From NCBI RefSeq assembly GCF_047922965.1, contig NZ_CP150481.1:2170001-2234000 (forward strand): DNA of 64,000 nt, given 5' to 3'. The number at the start of each line of letters is the position of its first letter. Position 1 is the stretch's first letter. The notes beneath the pieces are model-generated. The model had not been told where the DNA came from. It did not search any database and was given only the letters and a program-made list of their open reading frames with translations. Both the position numbers and the translations under genes were made by a program. Positions 27,780 through 36,937 of the stretch are shown piece by piece. Origin of the DNA: Neptunicella plasticusilytica (GTDB lineage Bacteria; Pseudomonadota; Gammaproteobacteria; Enterobacterales; Alteromonadaceae).

Positions 27780-28442
27780 TTACCACGGAAGCGATTCACC
27801 GTTGGCATGCAGGAACTGGCCGGAGTTATCAAGATTTAACTCGTCAATCCGTCCAATCAGTTGCGTCGCGGCCACTTCGGCTGAAATATCGCCAGCTCCA
27901 CCCACCATATCGGTTTGCACAAAGCCTGGATGCAGAATGGCTACCGCAATGCCCTGCTGTTTTAGATCTTTGGCCAATGAGACAGAACCGGCATTTAAAG
28001 CCGCCTTTGACATTCTATAGCCATAATAGCCGCCGGACGCATTGTCACTCATCGAACCCATCCGGCTGGTGATCATCGCCACCTTGGCCTGTGCTGCCAG
28101 CACAGGTAACAAATATTGGGTGAGTAACACGGGTGCCAATGAGTTCACCTGAAATTGGTACATAATGCGGTTGGCATCCATATCATCCAGAGTTTCGGCT
28201 CCCAGCACGCCAGCATTATTGATCAATACATCAATTTTATGTTTTGAAAACAATGTCTTAATTTTATCGTAAGTCAATGGATCGGCCATATTGACACCTT
28301 CGATAACCGTGGCACCGGACTTGTCCAGCTCGGGTGATGAATGACGGCATGCTGCCCAAACTTTATCACCACGTTGAATAAGCTGTTGGGTCAGTGCCAA
28401 CCCGATCCCCCGGTTTGCGCCGGTAATTAATACATTTGCCAT
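27780..28442 (-). CDS. Short-chain dehydrogenase/reductase
   Basis: A 220-residue Rossmann-fold oxidoreductase. The NAD(P) motif GANRGIG (about 7-13), the NNAG element (LINNAGVLG), and the catalytic Tyr-Lys in YYGYRMSKAALN with the preceding Ser-rich strand are all present. It is most like the SDR subgroup found in CsgA-like or YbbO-like proteins; substrate unknown. It ends the lipid A/KDO block, 3 bp after kdsB, and so may be co-transcribed, but a role in envelope synthesis is only inferred from position. Confidence 0.9.
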   Translation of the reverse strand: MANVLITGANRGIGLALTQQLIQRGDKVWAACRHSSPELDKSGATVIEGVNMADPLTYDKIKTLFSKHKIDVLINNAGVLGAETLDDMDANRIMYQFQVNSLAPVLLTQYLLPVLAAQAKVAMITSRMGSMSDNASGGYYGYRMSKAALNAGSVSLAKDLKQQGIAVAILHPGFVQTDMVGGAGDISAEVAATQLIGRIDELNLDNSGQFLHANGESLPW

Positions 28443-28445
28443 GCT

Positions 28446-29198
28446 TTATTCCCTTATCAATCGTTGCAGGTCCGCAGGTGTATCCACTCCCGTTGGTGGT
28501 ACTTCGCGAGCAATATCCACATGAATTTTTTCGCCATGCCACAGCACTCTGAGTTGTTCCAGCGACTCAATCTGTTCCAGTCCGGAAGGCTGCATATTGA
28601 CATATTGCTTGATGAAACCGGCCTTATAGGCATAAATACCAATATGACGCAGATAGTAATCACCTATATCGTCGATAATATCTTCGTCCATAAAGCGGCT
28701 GCGGTCATAGGGGATAGTCGCCCGGCTAAAATACAGCGCATAGCCCATTTTATCGGTAACGACTTTTACCACATTAGGATTAAAAGCCTCTTCAACATCG
28801 CTAATACGCACCGCCAGCGTCGCCATTTCAGCCTGGTTAAACGCATGCAGGTTCTCTGCCACTTGCTGGATATTGACGGCAGGAATAAAAGGTTCATCAC
28901 CCTGCACATTGACCACAATTTCGTCGTTGTCCAGACCGAGGATATCCACTACTTCGGCTAACCGCTCTGTACCGGACTCATGTTGGTCACTGGTCATGCA
29001 AAGTTGCCCGCCAAACCCTTCGACCACATCGGCAATGCGTCGATCGTCGGTGGCGACTATCACCTGACTGGCACCGGCTTCTGTTGCACGCTGATAAACG
29101 TGCTGAATCATAGGTTTGCCATGAATATCTGCCAGCGGTTTACCCGGGAAGCGACTGGAAGCATAACGGGCCGGAATAACGACAGTAAATTGCATCAT
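28446..29198 (-). CDS. kdsB: 3-deoxy-manno-octulosonate cytidylyltransferase
   Basis: A 250-residue cytoplasmic enzyme that joins KDO to CMP for lipopolysaccharide inner-core synthesis. The nucleotidyltransferase N-terminus VVIPARYASSRFPGKPL, the QGDEPFI motif and the SRATIPYDR element are diagnostic. Two adjacent ATG codons begin the frame and the first follows directly on the Trm112 stop. Part of msbA-lpxK-trm112-kdsB, the standard gammaproteobacterial order. Confidence 0.97.
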   Translation of the reverse strand: MMQFTVVIPARYASSRFPGKPLADIHGKPMIQHVYQRATEAGASQVIVATDDRRIADVVEGFGGQLCMTSDQHESGTERLAEVVDILGLDNDEIVVNVQGDEPFIPAVNIQQVAENLHAFNQAEMATLAVRISDVEEAFNPNVVKVVTDKMGYALYFSRATIPYDRSRFMDEDIIDDIGDYYLRHIGIYAYKAGFIKQYVNMQPSGLEQIESLEQLRVLWHGEKIHVDIAREVPPTGVDTPADLQRLIRE

Positions 29199-29396
29199 CT
29201 AACCCTTAATCAGTTCCAGTTCGTCAGCGCTTAACTGGCGTGCCTCGTTTTCCAGCAGAACCGGAATATTTTCCCTGACCGGGTACGCCAGCTTATCAAA
29301 ACGGCAAACCAGCTCCTGTTTGTCCTTATCTAATATCAGTTTACCTTTGCAAACCGGACAGGCCAAAATCGTCAACAATGCTTTATCGAATGCCAT
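29199..29396 (-). CDS. Trm112 family zinc-ribbon-like protein (YcaR)
   Basis: A 65-residue protein with CPVC near the N-terminus and the LVCRFDKLAYPVRENIPVLL core characteristic of the bacterial Trm112/YcaR family. The second metal pair of eukaryotic Trm112 is incomplete here (only one Cys in LVCR), as in many bacterial members. Its gene overlaps the end of lpxK by 14 bp and abuts kdsB. Its role in bacteria is not well defined; homologues activate methyltransferases. Confidence 0.92.
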   Translation of the reverse strand: MAFDKALLTILACPVCKGKLILDKDKQELVCRFDKLAYPVRENIPVLLENEARQLSADELELIKG

Positions 29397-30366
29397 TTTT
29401 TATCGCCTTTACTTTTTTCAAAAATAGTTGCCGAAATTCTTCGGTTAATTTAGCACTGACAGGCAAGTACCACCAATCATCTGCGGCAAATGCGCGGCAT
29501 TTGACTGCATCTTTTTCGGTCATCAGTACCGTGCCTGCAGGTATATCTTTTGCCCTAAAGCGATGATGATCGGCAAATACCAGATGCTGCCTCACATTCA
29601 CCTGTTTGGATTTAAGCAAATCAAAGAAACGCTGTGGATTACCTATTGCCGCCACCGCCGTGGCCGGTTCTTTTAATTCAGTCACTGACAAACTTTTGTT
29701 GCGTTGTTTGAGGTTAATTAAACGACCGGATTCAAGCGACATCAAAAAATCGCCTTTTCTGACCATACCACCATTTATTACTACAAAATCGACCGAATTC
29801 ATCCTTTCGGCTCCTTCCCGCAACGGCCCCATCGGTAACAGATAACGATTACCCAACCGGCGCTGGCCATCCATTACCACAATTTCGATATCCCGCTCCA
29901 GCGCGTAATGTTGCAGACCGTCATCACAAATCAGCACATCACACTTATGTTGTTGCAACAAATACTTGCCGCCCCGCACTCTATCCGGATCCACCACAAG
30001 CGGACAATTGATATGCTGGCGCATCAAAACCGGCTCATCGCCGACTTGTCCTGGATCACTATCTTCGGCAACCAATTGCGGATAAGCGCGACTCTTGCCA
30101 CCATAACCACGACTCAGCACACCGGGGTGGTAACCTTCCTGACGTAAAATCTCTACCAAACGTATAACCAGTGGCGTTTTACCTGTTCCCCCCACGCTAA
30201 TATTGCCTACCACAATAACCGGAACCGGCAGTTTTTCGGAACCAAACCAACCCTTTTGGTAAGCTTTTTGGCGTAGACTGGATACGCACCAGAATAACGC
30301 TGTCAATGGCCATAACAACCAAACCAGCGGATTATTGCTGTACCAGGCTTTTTCCAGCCAGTTCAT
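29383..30366 (-). CDS. lpxK: Tetraacyldisaccharide 4'-kinase
   Basis: A 327-residue inner-membrane kinase that phosphorylates the 4' position of the lipid A precursor. An N-terminal hydrophobic anchor (about 10-30) precedes the P-loop VVGNISVGGTGKTP. Other LpxK features include SRGYGG and the DDGLQH region. The gene overlaps msbA by 4 bp, so the lipid A kinase and flippase are translated together. Confidence 0.96.
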   Translation of the reverse strand: MNWLEKAWYSNNPLVWLLWPLTALFWCVSSLRQKAYQKGWFGSEKLPVPVIVVGNISVGGTGKTPLVIRLVEILRQEGYHPGVLSRGYGGKSRAYPQLVAEDSDPGQVGDEPVLMRQHINCPLVVDPDRVRGGKYLLQQHKCDVLICDDGLQHYALERDIEIVVMDGQRRLGNRYLLPMGPLREGAERMNSVDFVVINGGMVRKGDFLMSLESGRLINLKQRNKSLSVTELKEPATAVAAIGNPQRFFDLLKSKQVNVRQHLVFADHHRFRAKDIPAGTVLMTEKDAVKCRAFAADDWWYLPVSAKLTEEFRQLFLKKVKAIKNGIR

Positions 30367-32114
30367 ATTTGGTGCCCTTCGACAAATTGCATTTTATGCA
30401 ACGAAGCGTATGGTCCGTCATTATCAATTAACTGCTGATGATTGCCTTCCTCAATTATTTCCCCTTGCTCTATAACCAGTATCTGGTCGGCTTTTTCGAT
30501 GGTTGACAATCGATGCGCAATCACAATGCTGGTGCGATTAAGTTGCAGTTTTTCCAGCGCATCCTGGATCAGTCGTTCGGACTCAGTATCCAGTGCCGAC
30601 GTCGCTTCATCAAGGATCAGGATTGGCGCATCGGTTAAAATAGCGCGCGCAATGGCAATACGCTGGCGTTGGCCTCCGGAGAGCATCAGGCCGTTTTCGC
30701 CTACCTGGGTATCCAGTCCCTCGGGCATATTGTCGACAAATTCCATCACATGCGCAGTCTTGGCAGCCGCCTGAATTTGCTCGGGACTCACATTATCTGC
30801 TCCATAGGCAATATTGTTGGCAATGCTGTCGCTGAACAGGGTCACTTGCTGGGATACCAGGGCAAACTGTTTACGTAAATCCTTCAGTTTCAAATCTTCA
30901 ATATTGATACCGTCGAGCAGTACTTCGCCTTTTTGTGGCTGATAGAAACGGGTCAGTAAACTGGAAATGGTTGATTTACCACTACCGGAACGCCCCACCA
31001 ACGCCAGTGACTGTCCCTGTTTGACCGAAAACGATATATCCTTAAGCGCATCATGCTCTTTGCCAGGATAACAAAAGGTAACATGATTAAATTCAATATT
31101 GCCTTTAGCCCTGACCAACGCATGCTGGCCATTATCCTGTTCGACATTTTGATCGATAACCTCAAACACGCTACTGCAAGCCGCCATACCGCGCTGAAAA
31201 TCACTATTGATGGTGGTTAGCTGCTTAAGCGGCTTAAGCAACATAATCATATTAACTACCACCTGGGTGAATATGCCGGGAGTCAGATGTTCCACCATTT
31301 GTGGCACACTGGCGATATACAACACCGCCGCCAACGCAACGGAAGCAATAATCTGGATCGAGCTGACACTGAGTATTTGCGCCACCAGCAATTTCATAAT
31401 TTGCTGGCGATTATAATTATTCCGCCGGGTAAACTTATTGATTTCCTTATCTTGCCCCCCGAACATTAATACCACTTTATGCCCTTTAATCACCTGTTCC
31501 ACGTTACTGGTCAAATTGCCCATGGCTTGCTGGATACTGCGGCTGACACTGCGAAAACGCTTGCTGACTACCGATACTATTAAAGCGACGACTGGCCCAA
31601 TCAACAAAAATACCAGCGATAATTGCCACGAATAATAAAACATCGCGGCCAGCAGCCCGACAACAAAAGCCCCTTCCCTGACCATGGTAGCCATCGCTTT
31701 TCCGGCCGCATTGGCTACCTGTTCGGTATCGAATATTACTTTGGAAATCAAATTACCTGGCGCATTTTTATCATGAAAGGAAACCGGTAAATATAAATAG
31801 TGGCGAAACAGTTGCTGGCGAAGATTCATCACCACTTTATTACCAATCCAGCCCAAAGTATAAGTGCCCATAAAATTAAATAGGCCACGCAAAATAAAGA
31901 TCGGCACAATAAACCAGGCGGCCAGTCTTAAAAACTCATAGTCCCCGCCCCCCAGGCTGTCATCAATTAAAGGTTTGAGCTGGGCAATCACCAGCGCATC
32001 TAGCAGGGCATAACCGACCATGCCAATGCCCGACACCAGAAAAGCGAGTTTAAAATCACCGAGATAGCGACGAAAACGCCGAAAGGTATGAGGGGTGGTA
32101 AAAGTTTCAGTCAT
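30363..32114 (-). CDS. msbA: Lipid A export ATP-binding/permease protein
   Basis: A 583-residue half-transporter of usual MsbA length. The TM domain (about 25-320, six helices) is followed by an ATPase domain with Walker A VGRSGSGKST, signature LSGGQRQR, Walker B ILILDEATSAL and the H-loop VIAHRLS. It flips core-lipid A across the inner membrane as a homodimer. It starts the lipid A block, 188 bp downstream of comEC in the same orientation. Confidence 0.97.
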   Translation of the reverse strand: MTETFTTPHTFRRFRRYLGDFKLAFLVSGIGMVGYALLDALVIAQLKPLIDDSLGGGDYEFLRLAAWFIVPIFILRGLFNFMGTYTLGWIGNKVVMNLRQQLFRHYLYLPVSFHDKNAPGNLISKVIFDTEQVANAAGKAMATMVREGAFVVGLLAAMFYYSWQLSLVFLLIGPVVALIVSVVSKRFRSVSRSIQQAMGNLTSNVEQVIKGHKVVLMFGGQDKEINKFTRRNNYNRQQIMKLLVAQILSVSSIQIIASVALAAVLYIASVPQMVEHLTPGIFTQVVVNMIMLLKPLKQLTTINSDFQRGMAACSSVFEVIDQNVEQDNGQHALVRAKGNIEFNHVTFCYPGKEHDALKDISFSVKQGQSLALVGRSGSGKSTISSLLTRFYQPQKGEVLLDGINIEDLKLKDLRKQFALVSQQVTLFSDSIANNIAYGADNVSPEQIQAAAKTAHVMEFVDNMPEGLDTQVGENGLMLSGGQRQRIAIARAILTDAPILILDEATSALDTESERLIQDALEKLQLNRTSIVIAHRLSTIEKADQILVIEQGEIIEEGNHQQLIDNDGPYASLHKMQFVEGHQI

Positions 32115-32302
32115 AAATGCATTATCAGGTTTCTATTCGCCTATTGTAACGTCGCCAGCAAAATTACCCAACTATCAATAAGATATTTTAATTTTCCAGC
32201 CAAGATAGTGACTAATTTTCAATCACACAAAGGCGTTGCTGTCGCTGAAGAAGAAATCAGTCATTTTGGTTTTTTCTTGTTACGACTTGACCCGTATTCA
32301 GG

Positions 32303-34552
32303 TTAATTATTCGCATACCAGTAGGGATAAACATCTTCTCGATAGGTAAGCGCAGTAATATTATCAGCGGCAATAATAAAGCTTACTTGTCCGTCTTGCG
32401 AAGTGGAATAAATTGCTGCTCCGCTATCCCGATAACGTTCAAGAACCTCCTTGGCGGGAAAATGCCAACGGTTCAGGTAACCCTGACTAAACACCACGTA
32501 TTTGGGGTTCACTGCATTGATAAACATCGGCGAGGAGGATGTTTTGCTGCCGTGATGAGGTACAACCATGATATCGGCACTTAGATACTGACGGCTATGA
32601 TCATTTTCCACTATAAGTTGTTCAGCATGCTGTTCAATATCGCCAGGCAATAAGACTGTGTGATGCCCGTCGGTAATGTGCAAAACACAGGAGCGATTAT
32701 TTTCGTTACCAGCATAATCCGCTTCTGGCCATAGTGCTGTTAACGTTAGCCCTTGCCAATGTTGCTGCCAGCCAGCCTGACACTGATCATGACTGGATAA
32801 CACAGCATCAACCGGTAGTTGTGACGTCAATTGTTCAAGACTGCCGGCATGATCCATATCCTGGTGTGAGATAAATACCCAGTCCAGTTGGTCAATGCCT
32901 CTTTTCTGCAGCACCGGTAATAGTGCCGCATCAGCCATATTAAAACCGCTGGGGTAAGCCGGACCAACATCGTAAACCAGCGTGTGATGATTTTTTTGAA
33001 TTAATACCGCCAGCCCTTGTCCGACATCCAGCACATCCACACGCCATAGGTTGTGATTAACCGGAATAACGCTCACCAGTACAGGAAGCAATAATAGCCA
33101 CCTTAATCCGGGCGGCAACGGCAGTGGCGGTATACAGACTAGCAGAATATACACAGCAACAAACAACCAGGCCATAACACCCACATCAGCAACTTGAAAG
33201 GCGGCCAATTGCAAGTCACCCGCTAAGGTTAGTCCGCTCAAGCACCATGTCGTTATCTGATCCGCAATAGCAAAAAGTGCTAATCCTGCACTGTGACTAA
33301 TACACAATATCAGTAGTGCCAGGATACATAATGGCACCAATACCAAGGTGACAACGGGTACCGCAACCAAATTGACCAGTGGGGCTGCTAAAGAAACTAA
33401 CCCGAACTGCCAGGCCACCACGGGTAGCATCAAGATACTTAACCCAATTTGTAAACGACACATCACGGCCAGCGACTGGCCTAACGAGAAAGCGCGTTGC
33501 CGAATCGGCCAACACCAAAATATCAAGCCAATAATCAGCACAGCACTAAAGCTGAGCCAGAAGCTGACAGACAGAATGCTCAGTGGCATCAGTAGCATAA
33601 AAATCAGCAGGCAATGCAATACGATTGAAAAAGGACGCCAATGCCGGTATTTGATTAATACTAAACTAACGATCAATACCATCAACCAGGCTCGCATCGT
33701 GGGTAAGCTAAACCCTGCTAATGCTGAATAGCCTAACGCACAAATCATCGCTGCAATCATGCCTAGTCTATGCACGTTGATTTGTTGCGGACAGCATCGC
33801 ACCACTAATTGAGTAAACAGAAAATAGGCTAGCGTGGTGATAATGCCCAAATGCAAACCGGATATGGCAATAAGGTGGGAAATGCCGGTACGTTGTGCCA
33901 GTTGCCAGTCGTCCTGTTCGAGTAGCCCCCGGTAACCTAGTGTTAACGCCGACAACCAGCGGCTATTTTGCAACGGTAACTGGATAAAGCGATTAATCCA
34001 TCGCTGTCTGATGCTACTCTGTGACTCAATAATTTGATTATCAGCCTTACCAATAACATAACCTGTTGCCCTGATATCATTAGCGAACAGCCATTGCTGA
34101 TAATTAAAATAACCATCGTTGGCCAGACCGTGTGCCGGTTTTAAACTGACCCGTAATTTGACCACCTGGCCCTGTTGCAACATAAGCGAATTGTGGCTCC
34201 AGCTTAAACGTATAACCGGGGCATTAAACGCAACGGCCTTTTGGTTAAAACGGCTGAGCTGCAGATTGAAACGAATCGAATCAGCAGGCAGCACGATACT
34301 GGTTACCTGCCCTTCCACCCAAACCGGTTGCTTGACCAAATCATCCGGTATCTGCCAGCTAAGTTTCCAGTAGCCAACCAACGACAACCACAGGATCCCG
34401 GCCAACAACCCTGACATGGCAGTTAAACGTTTGAATTTCAAACAAAACAGTGAAGATATTGCCGCCATCATGACGATGGCGGCAGAAGGAAGCTCCGACC
34501 AGGTTAACGCACTAAAACAGCCTAATACAAAAAATACAATCCATGTATTCAA
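32303..34552 (-). CDS. comEC: ComEC/Rec2-type DNA uptake channel protein
   Basis: A 749-residue membrane protein. N-terminal TM helices and a DUF4131-type region lead to the competence domain (about 200-470, with the HLIAISGLHLG motif). A C-terminal metallo-beta-lactamase-like domain (about 505-740) has SHQDMDHAGSL and VPHHGSKTSSS. The protein carries single-stranded DNA across the inner membrane during transformation. The position beside msbA-lpxK is the same as E. coli ycaI. All key motifs are intact, so the host could be competent. Confidence 0.94.
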   Translation of the reverse strand: MNTWIVFFVLGCFSALTWSELPSAAIVMMAAISSLFCLKFKRLTAMSGLLAGILWLSLVGYWKLSWQIPDDLVKQPVWVEGQVTSIVLPADSIRFNLQLSRFNQKAVAFNAPVIRLSWSHNSLMLQQGQVVKLRVSLKPAHGLANDGYFNYQQWLFANDIRATGYVIGKADNQIIESQSSIRQRWINRFIQLPLQNSRWLSALTLGYRGLLEQDDWQLAQRTGISHLIAISGLHLGIITTLAYFLFTQLVVRCCPQQINVHRLGMIAAMICALGYSALAGFSLPTMRAWLMVLIVSLVLIKYRHWRPFSIVLHCLLIFMLLMPLSILSVSFWLSFSAVLIIGLIFWCWPIRQRAFSLGQSLAVMCRLQIGLSILMLPVVAWQFGLVSLAAPLVNLVAVPVVTLVLVPLCILALLILCISHSAGLALFAIADQITTWCLSGLTLAGDLQLAAFQVADVGVMAWLFVAVYILLVCIPPLPLPPGLRWLLLLPVLVSVIPVNHNLWRVDVLDVGQGLAVLIQKNHHTLVYDVGPAYPSGFNMADAALLPVLQKRGIDQLDWVFISHQDMDHAGSLEQLTSQLPVDAVLSSHDQCQAGWQQHWQGLTLTALWPEADYAGNENNRSCVLHITDGHHTVLLPGDIEQHAEQLIVENDHSRQYLSADIMVVPHHGSKTSSSPMFINAVNPKYVVFSQGYLNRWHFPAKEVLERYRDSGAAIYSTSQDGQVSFIIAADNITALTYREDVYPYWYANN

Positions 34553-34578
34553 GTCGATAGCCTTATAGCAAGTTGGAT

Positions 34579-36126
34579 TTATTCCTCAAAAGTTCTGGAT
34601 AAGGAAGCCAGTTGATCGACTTCTTTACTGAGTTCAGAGGCAATATGGTCGACCTTCTCGGCACTAGAAAAGGTACTTTCTGACACTTCGGAGATCCGTT
34701 CAATATTGCGACCAATCTCGTCACAGACATTTTCCTGTTGTTCGGTTGCCGTGGCAATCTGCAGGGTGTTTTCAGTGACTTCGTTCATCAACTCCAGAAT
34801 ATCGTTAATCGCAACCGCAGATTCTTGCGCATTCACCACACAGCCTTCAGCCTGGCTTTTACTTTCCTGCATTACATTGACCCATTCCTGAATGGTTTTT
34901 TGCATGCCTTCAAGATTCTTATGAATATTAGTCGTAGATTGTTGGGTACGCGAAGATAGTGCCCGAACTTCATCGGCTACTACCGCAAATCCGCGCCCCT
35001 GCTCTCCGGCTCTGGCCGCCTCAATAGCAGCATTTAGCGCCAATAAATTGGTTTGTTCTGCTATTGCCTCTATCTCGCTCATGGTGTCACCTACCTTTTC
35101 GGCCTCCACAACCAGCTTGTTGGCCGAATCTGCGGCATGTTCGACGGTATCAGCCAACACCTGTATTTTACTGGTACTACTGGTAATCAATCCCTTGGTA
35201 TCCGAACATTTATCTCGCGTCTGGTTGACCTTATCCGAAGTATTTGCGGTATTTTTGGCGATATCCTGTGATGTGGTAGTCATCTGGTTAATCGCCGCAG
35301 TGATTTGCTGCACTTCAAAAGATTGTTGCTCGATACTGGCTTTAGCAGAATGGGAAGAATCGCGCATTGAAGCTGCCAGTTTCTGCAACGTCTGTCCCTG
35401 GGCATGCGTCATGCCCAGAATGGTCCTGATTTTGGCCAGCGCAATCTTGACAGCAAAATCCAGCACAGAAACTGACCCTTTACCGGAATAAATATAGCGA
35501 CTGATACTGTCATAGCGAGATTGCAATTGTTGTGTATTAGTAGCCAGATTGATGAGTTCGGCACTGAATATCGTTGCTAGAATCACCCCGGTTAATATAA
35601 CCGGAAGCAAGCTTGACCAGCCAATACTGATGACTGATGCGACACAGACCACAGCCATCAACAAACAGGCAAGCAAGCCTTTGTGGCCCATTGAAAAGTC
35701 TTTCAACCCGGATGATTTTTGTTTGTGCAAATTTTTGTAAATATCGATAGCCCGCTCTTTGAGTTGACTACTCAGTTTGGTCCGCACTGACTGATATCCA
35801 ACTATACTGCCCTGCCGATACACTGGCGTGACAAAGGCGTCGACCCAATAATAACGGCCATCTTTGCAGCGATTTTTAACCACCCCACGCCAGGGCTTGC
35901 CCTGTTTGAGGTTGGTCCACAAATCTTTAAAAGCTACAGACGGCATGTCGGGATGACGGACAATATTGTGGTTTTTGTTCAGCAGTTCATCACGCGCATA
36001 ACCGCTGACTTTGACGAAAGTATCGTTGACGTACTGGATAACCCCGCGGGTGTCGGTAATACTGATCAACTCTTCCTTATCTGAAAACGTGACTTCCCGG
36101 TCAACCACATTTTGATTTTTATGCAT
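34579..36126 (-). CDS. Methyl-accepting chemotaxis protein with N-terminal PAS domain (Aer-like)
   Basis: A 515-residue chemoreceptor without a periplasmic domain. An N-terminal PAS domain (about 15-115, with GVIQYVNDTFVKVSGY and KDGRYYWVDAFVTPV) resembles the FAD-binding PAS of Aer, followed by two close hydrophobic helices (about 150-195). A signalling domain with the intact hairpin IAEQTNLLALNAAIEAARAG follows. Such proteins sense redox or oxygen and move the cell toward favourable energy conditions; FAD binding here is inferred from similarity. No sigma-28-like promoter is seen upstream. Confidence 0.92.
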   Translation of the reverse strand: MHKNQNVVDREVTFSDKEELISITDTRGVIQYVNDTFVKVSGYARDELLNKNHNIVRHPDMPSVAFKDLWTNLKQGKPWRGVVKNRCKDGRYYWVDAFVTPVYRQGSIVGYQSVRTKLSSQLKERAIDIYKNLHKQKSSGLKDFSMGHKGLLACLLMAVVCVASVISIGWSSLLPVILTGVILATIFSAELINLATNTQQLQSRYDSISRYIYSGKGSVSVLDFAVKIALAKIRTILGMTHAQGQTLQKLAASMRDSSHSAKASIEQQSFEVQQITAAINQMTTTSQDIAKNTANTSDKVNQTRDKCSDTKGLITSSTSKIQVLADTVEHAADSANKLVVEAEKVGDTMSEIEAIAEQTNLLALNAAIEAARAGEQGRGFAVVADEVRALSSRTQQSTTNIHKNLEGMQKTIQEWVNVMQESKSQAEGCVVNAQESAVAINDILELMNEVTENTLQIATATEQQENVCDEIGRNIERISEVSESTFSSAEKVDHIASELSKEVDQLASLSRTFEE

Positions 36127-36412
36127 TAATTCATGTTCCTTTATTGATTTACTAAATTAATTGTAGCCAAGCTGTAAAGGTAAATTCGAATTACCATGAT
36201 TGAGTGTTGCCAAGCGCCAGCGCAATGCCTAAACTTGCCTTTCGTTTCACCTCGGATAGAACTTCAATCCAGTTCCGAAATCGAAAATAACGGCACCGCG
36301 CAATATTGCATTAATAAACGGTAATCTTAATACCGTTCTGTTAAACAGTCATAAATTTGCAAGCCAGATGTTCCATAATTGAACTGACACCACAAAATTG
36401 ATGTAGGAATAT

Positions 36413-36937
36413 ATGCCTAAAAAACTGATTAAACGTTTTATCCCTGATCATCAGACGATAAAGCAAAACAAGTTTATTGCGTTATTTGGCACCTTGTTAC
36501 ATGACGCAAACTTATGGCATCTTAATCGCCGTTCTGCCGCCGGGGCTTTCGGTATTGGTGTCTTTTTCGCATTCTGGCCTGTCCCTTTTCAAATGTGGTT
36601 ATCGGCAGCGGTTGCCATCCCGTTACGGGTGAATTTACCTTTATCTGTGGCCACCGTATGGATCACCAATCCCTTTACCATGCCACCCATTTTTTATGGC
36701 GCCTATCTGGTCGGAGCCTGGCTGCTCAATACACCACCGATGGCCTTTCACTTTCAACTAAGCTGGGAATGGGTGGTACAAAGTCTGGAAACCATTGGCC
36801 CAGCTTTTCTGGTGGGTTGTGGCGTCTGCGCTGTATTTTTCGGCTTACTGGCTTATTTTGGATTACATCTTGTCTGGCGTTGTTCGGTAGCCAAGGCCTG
36901 GAAACAACGCAAATTGAGCCGTCAACAGCAAGGCTAA
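36413..36937 (+). CDS. DUF2062 domain-containing membrane protein
   Basis: A 174-residue protein made almost wholly of the DUF2062 domain: a basic N-terminus, then three hydrophobic segments (about 45-70, 78-105, 125-160), with the conserved GIFFAFWPVPFQM-like and WITNPFTMPPIFY elements. The family has no firmly assigned function. Its end overlaps the end of lolE by 4 bp, on the opposite strand. The 286 bp before it contain small inverted repeats (for example AACGGTA / TACCGTT at 36317-36337) but no gene. Confidence 0.88.
   Translation: MPKKLIKRFIPDHQTIKQNKFIALFGTLLHDANLWHLNRRSAAGAFGIGVFFAFWPVPFQMWLSAAVAIPLRVNLPLSVATVWITNPFTMPPIFYGAYLVGAWLLNTPPMAFHFQLSWEWVVQSLETIGPAFLVGCGVCAVFFGLLAYFGLHLVWRCSVAKAWKQRKLSRQQQG

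Noticed and set aside
28464..28961. 165-codon plus-strand ORF opposite kdsB
   Set aside because: Antisense to a clearly identified, intact kdsB; no ribosome binding site.
35048..35491. 147-codon plus-strand ORF opposite the PAS chemoreceptor
   Set aside because: Antisense shadow of the conserved signalling domain, with Ser/Ile/Leu-rich content typical of such frames.
36317..36353. AACGGTA/TACCGTT and CTGTTAAACAG repeats before the DUF2062 gene
   Set aside because: Short, common in AT-rich DNA, and not linked to any recognised regulator.
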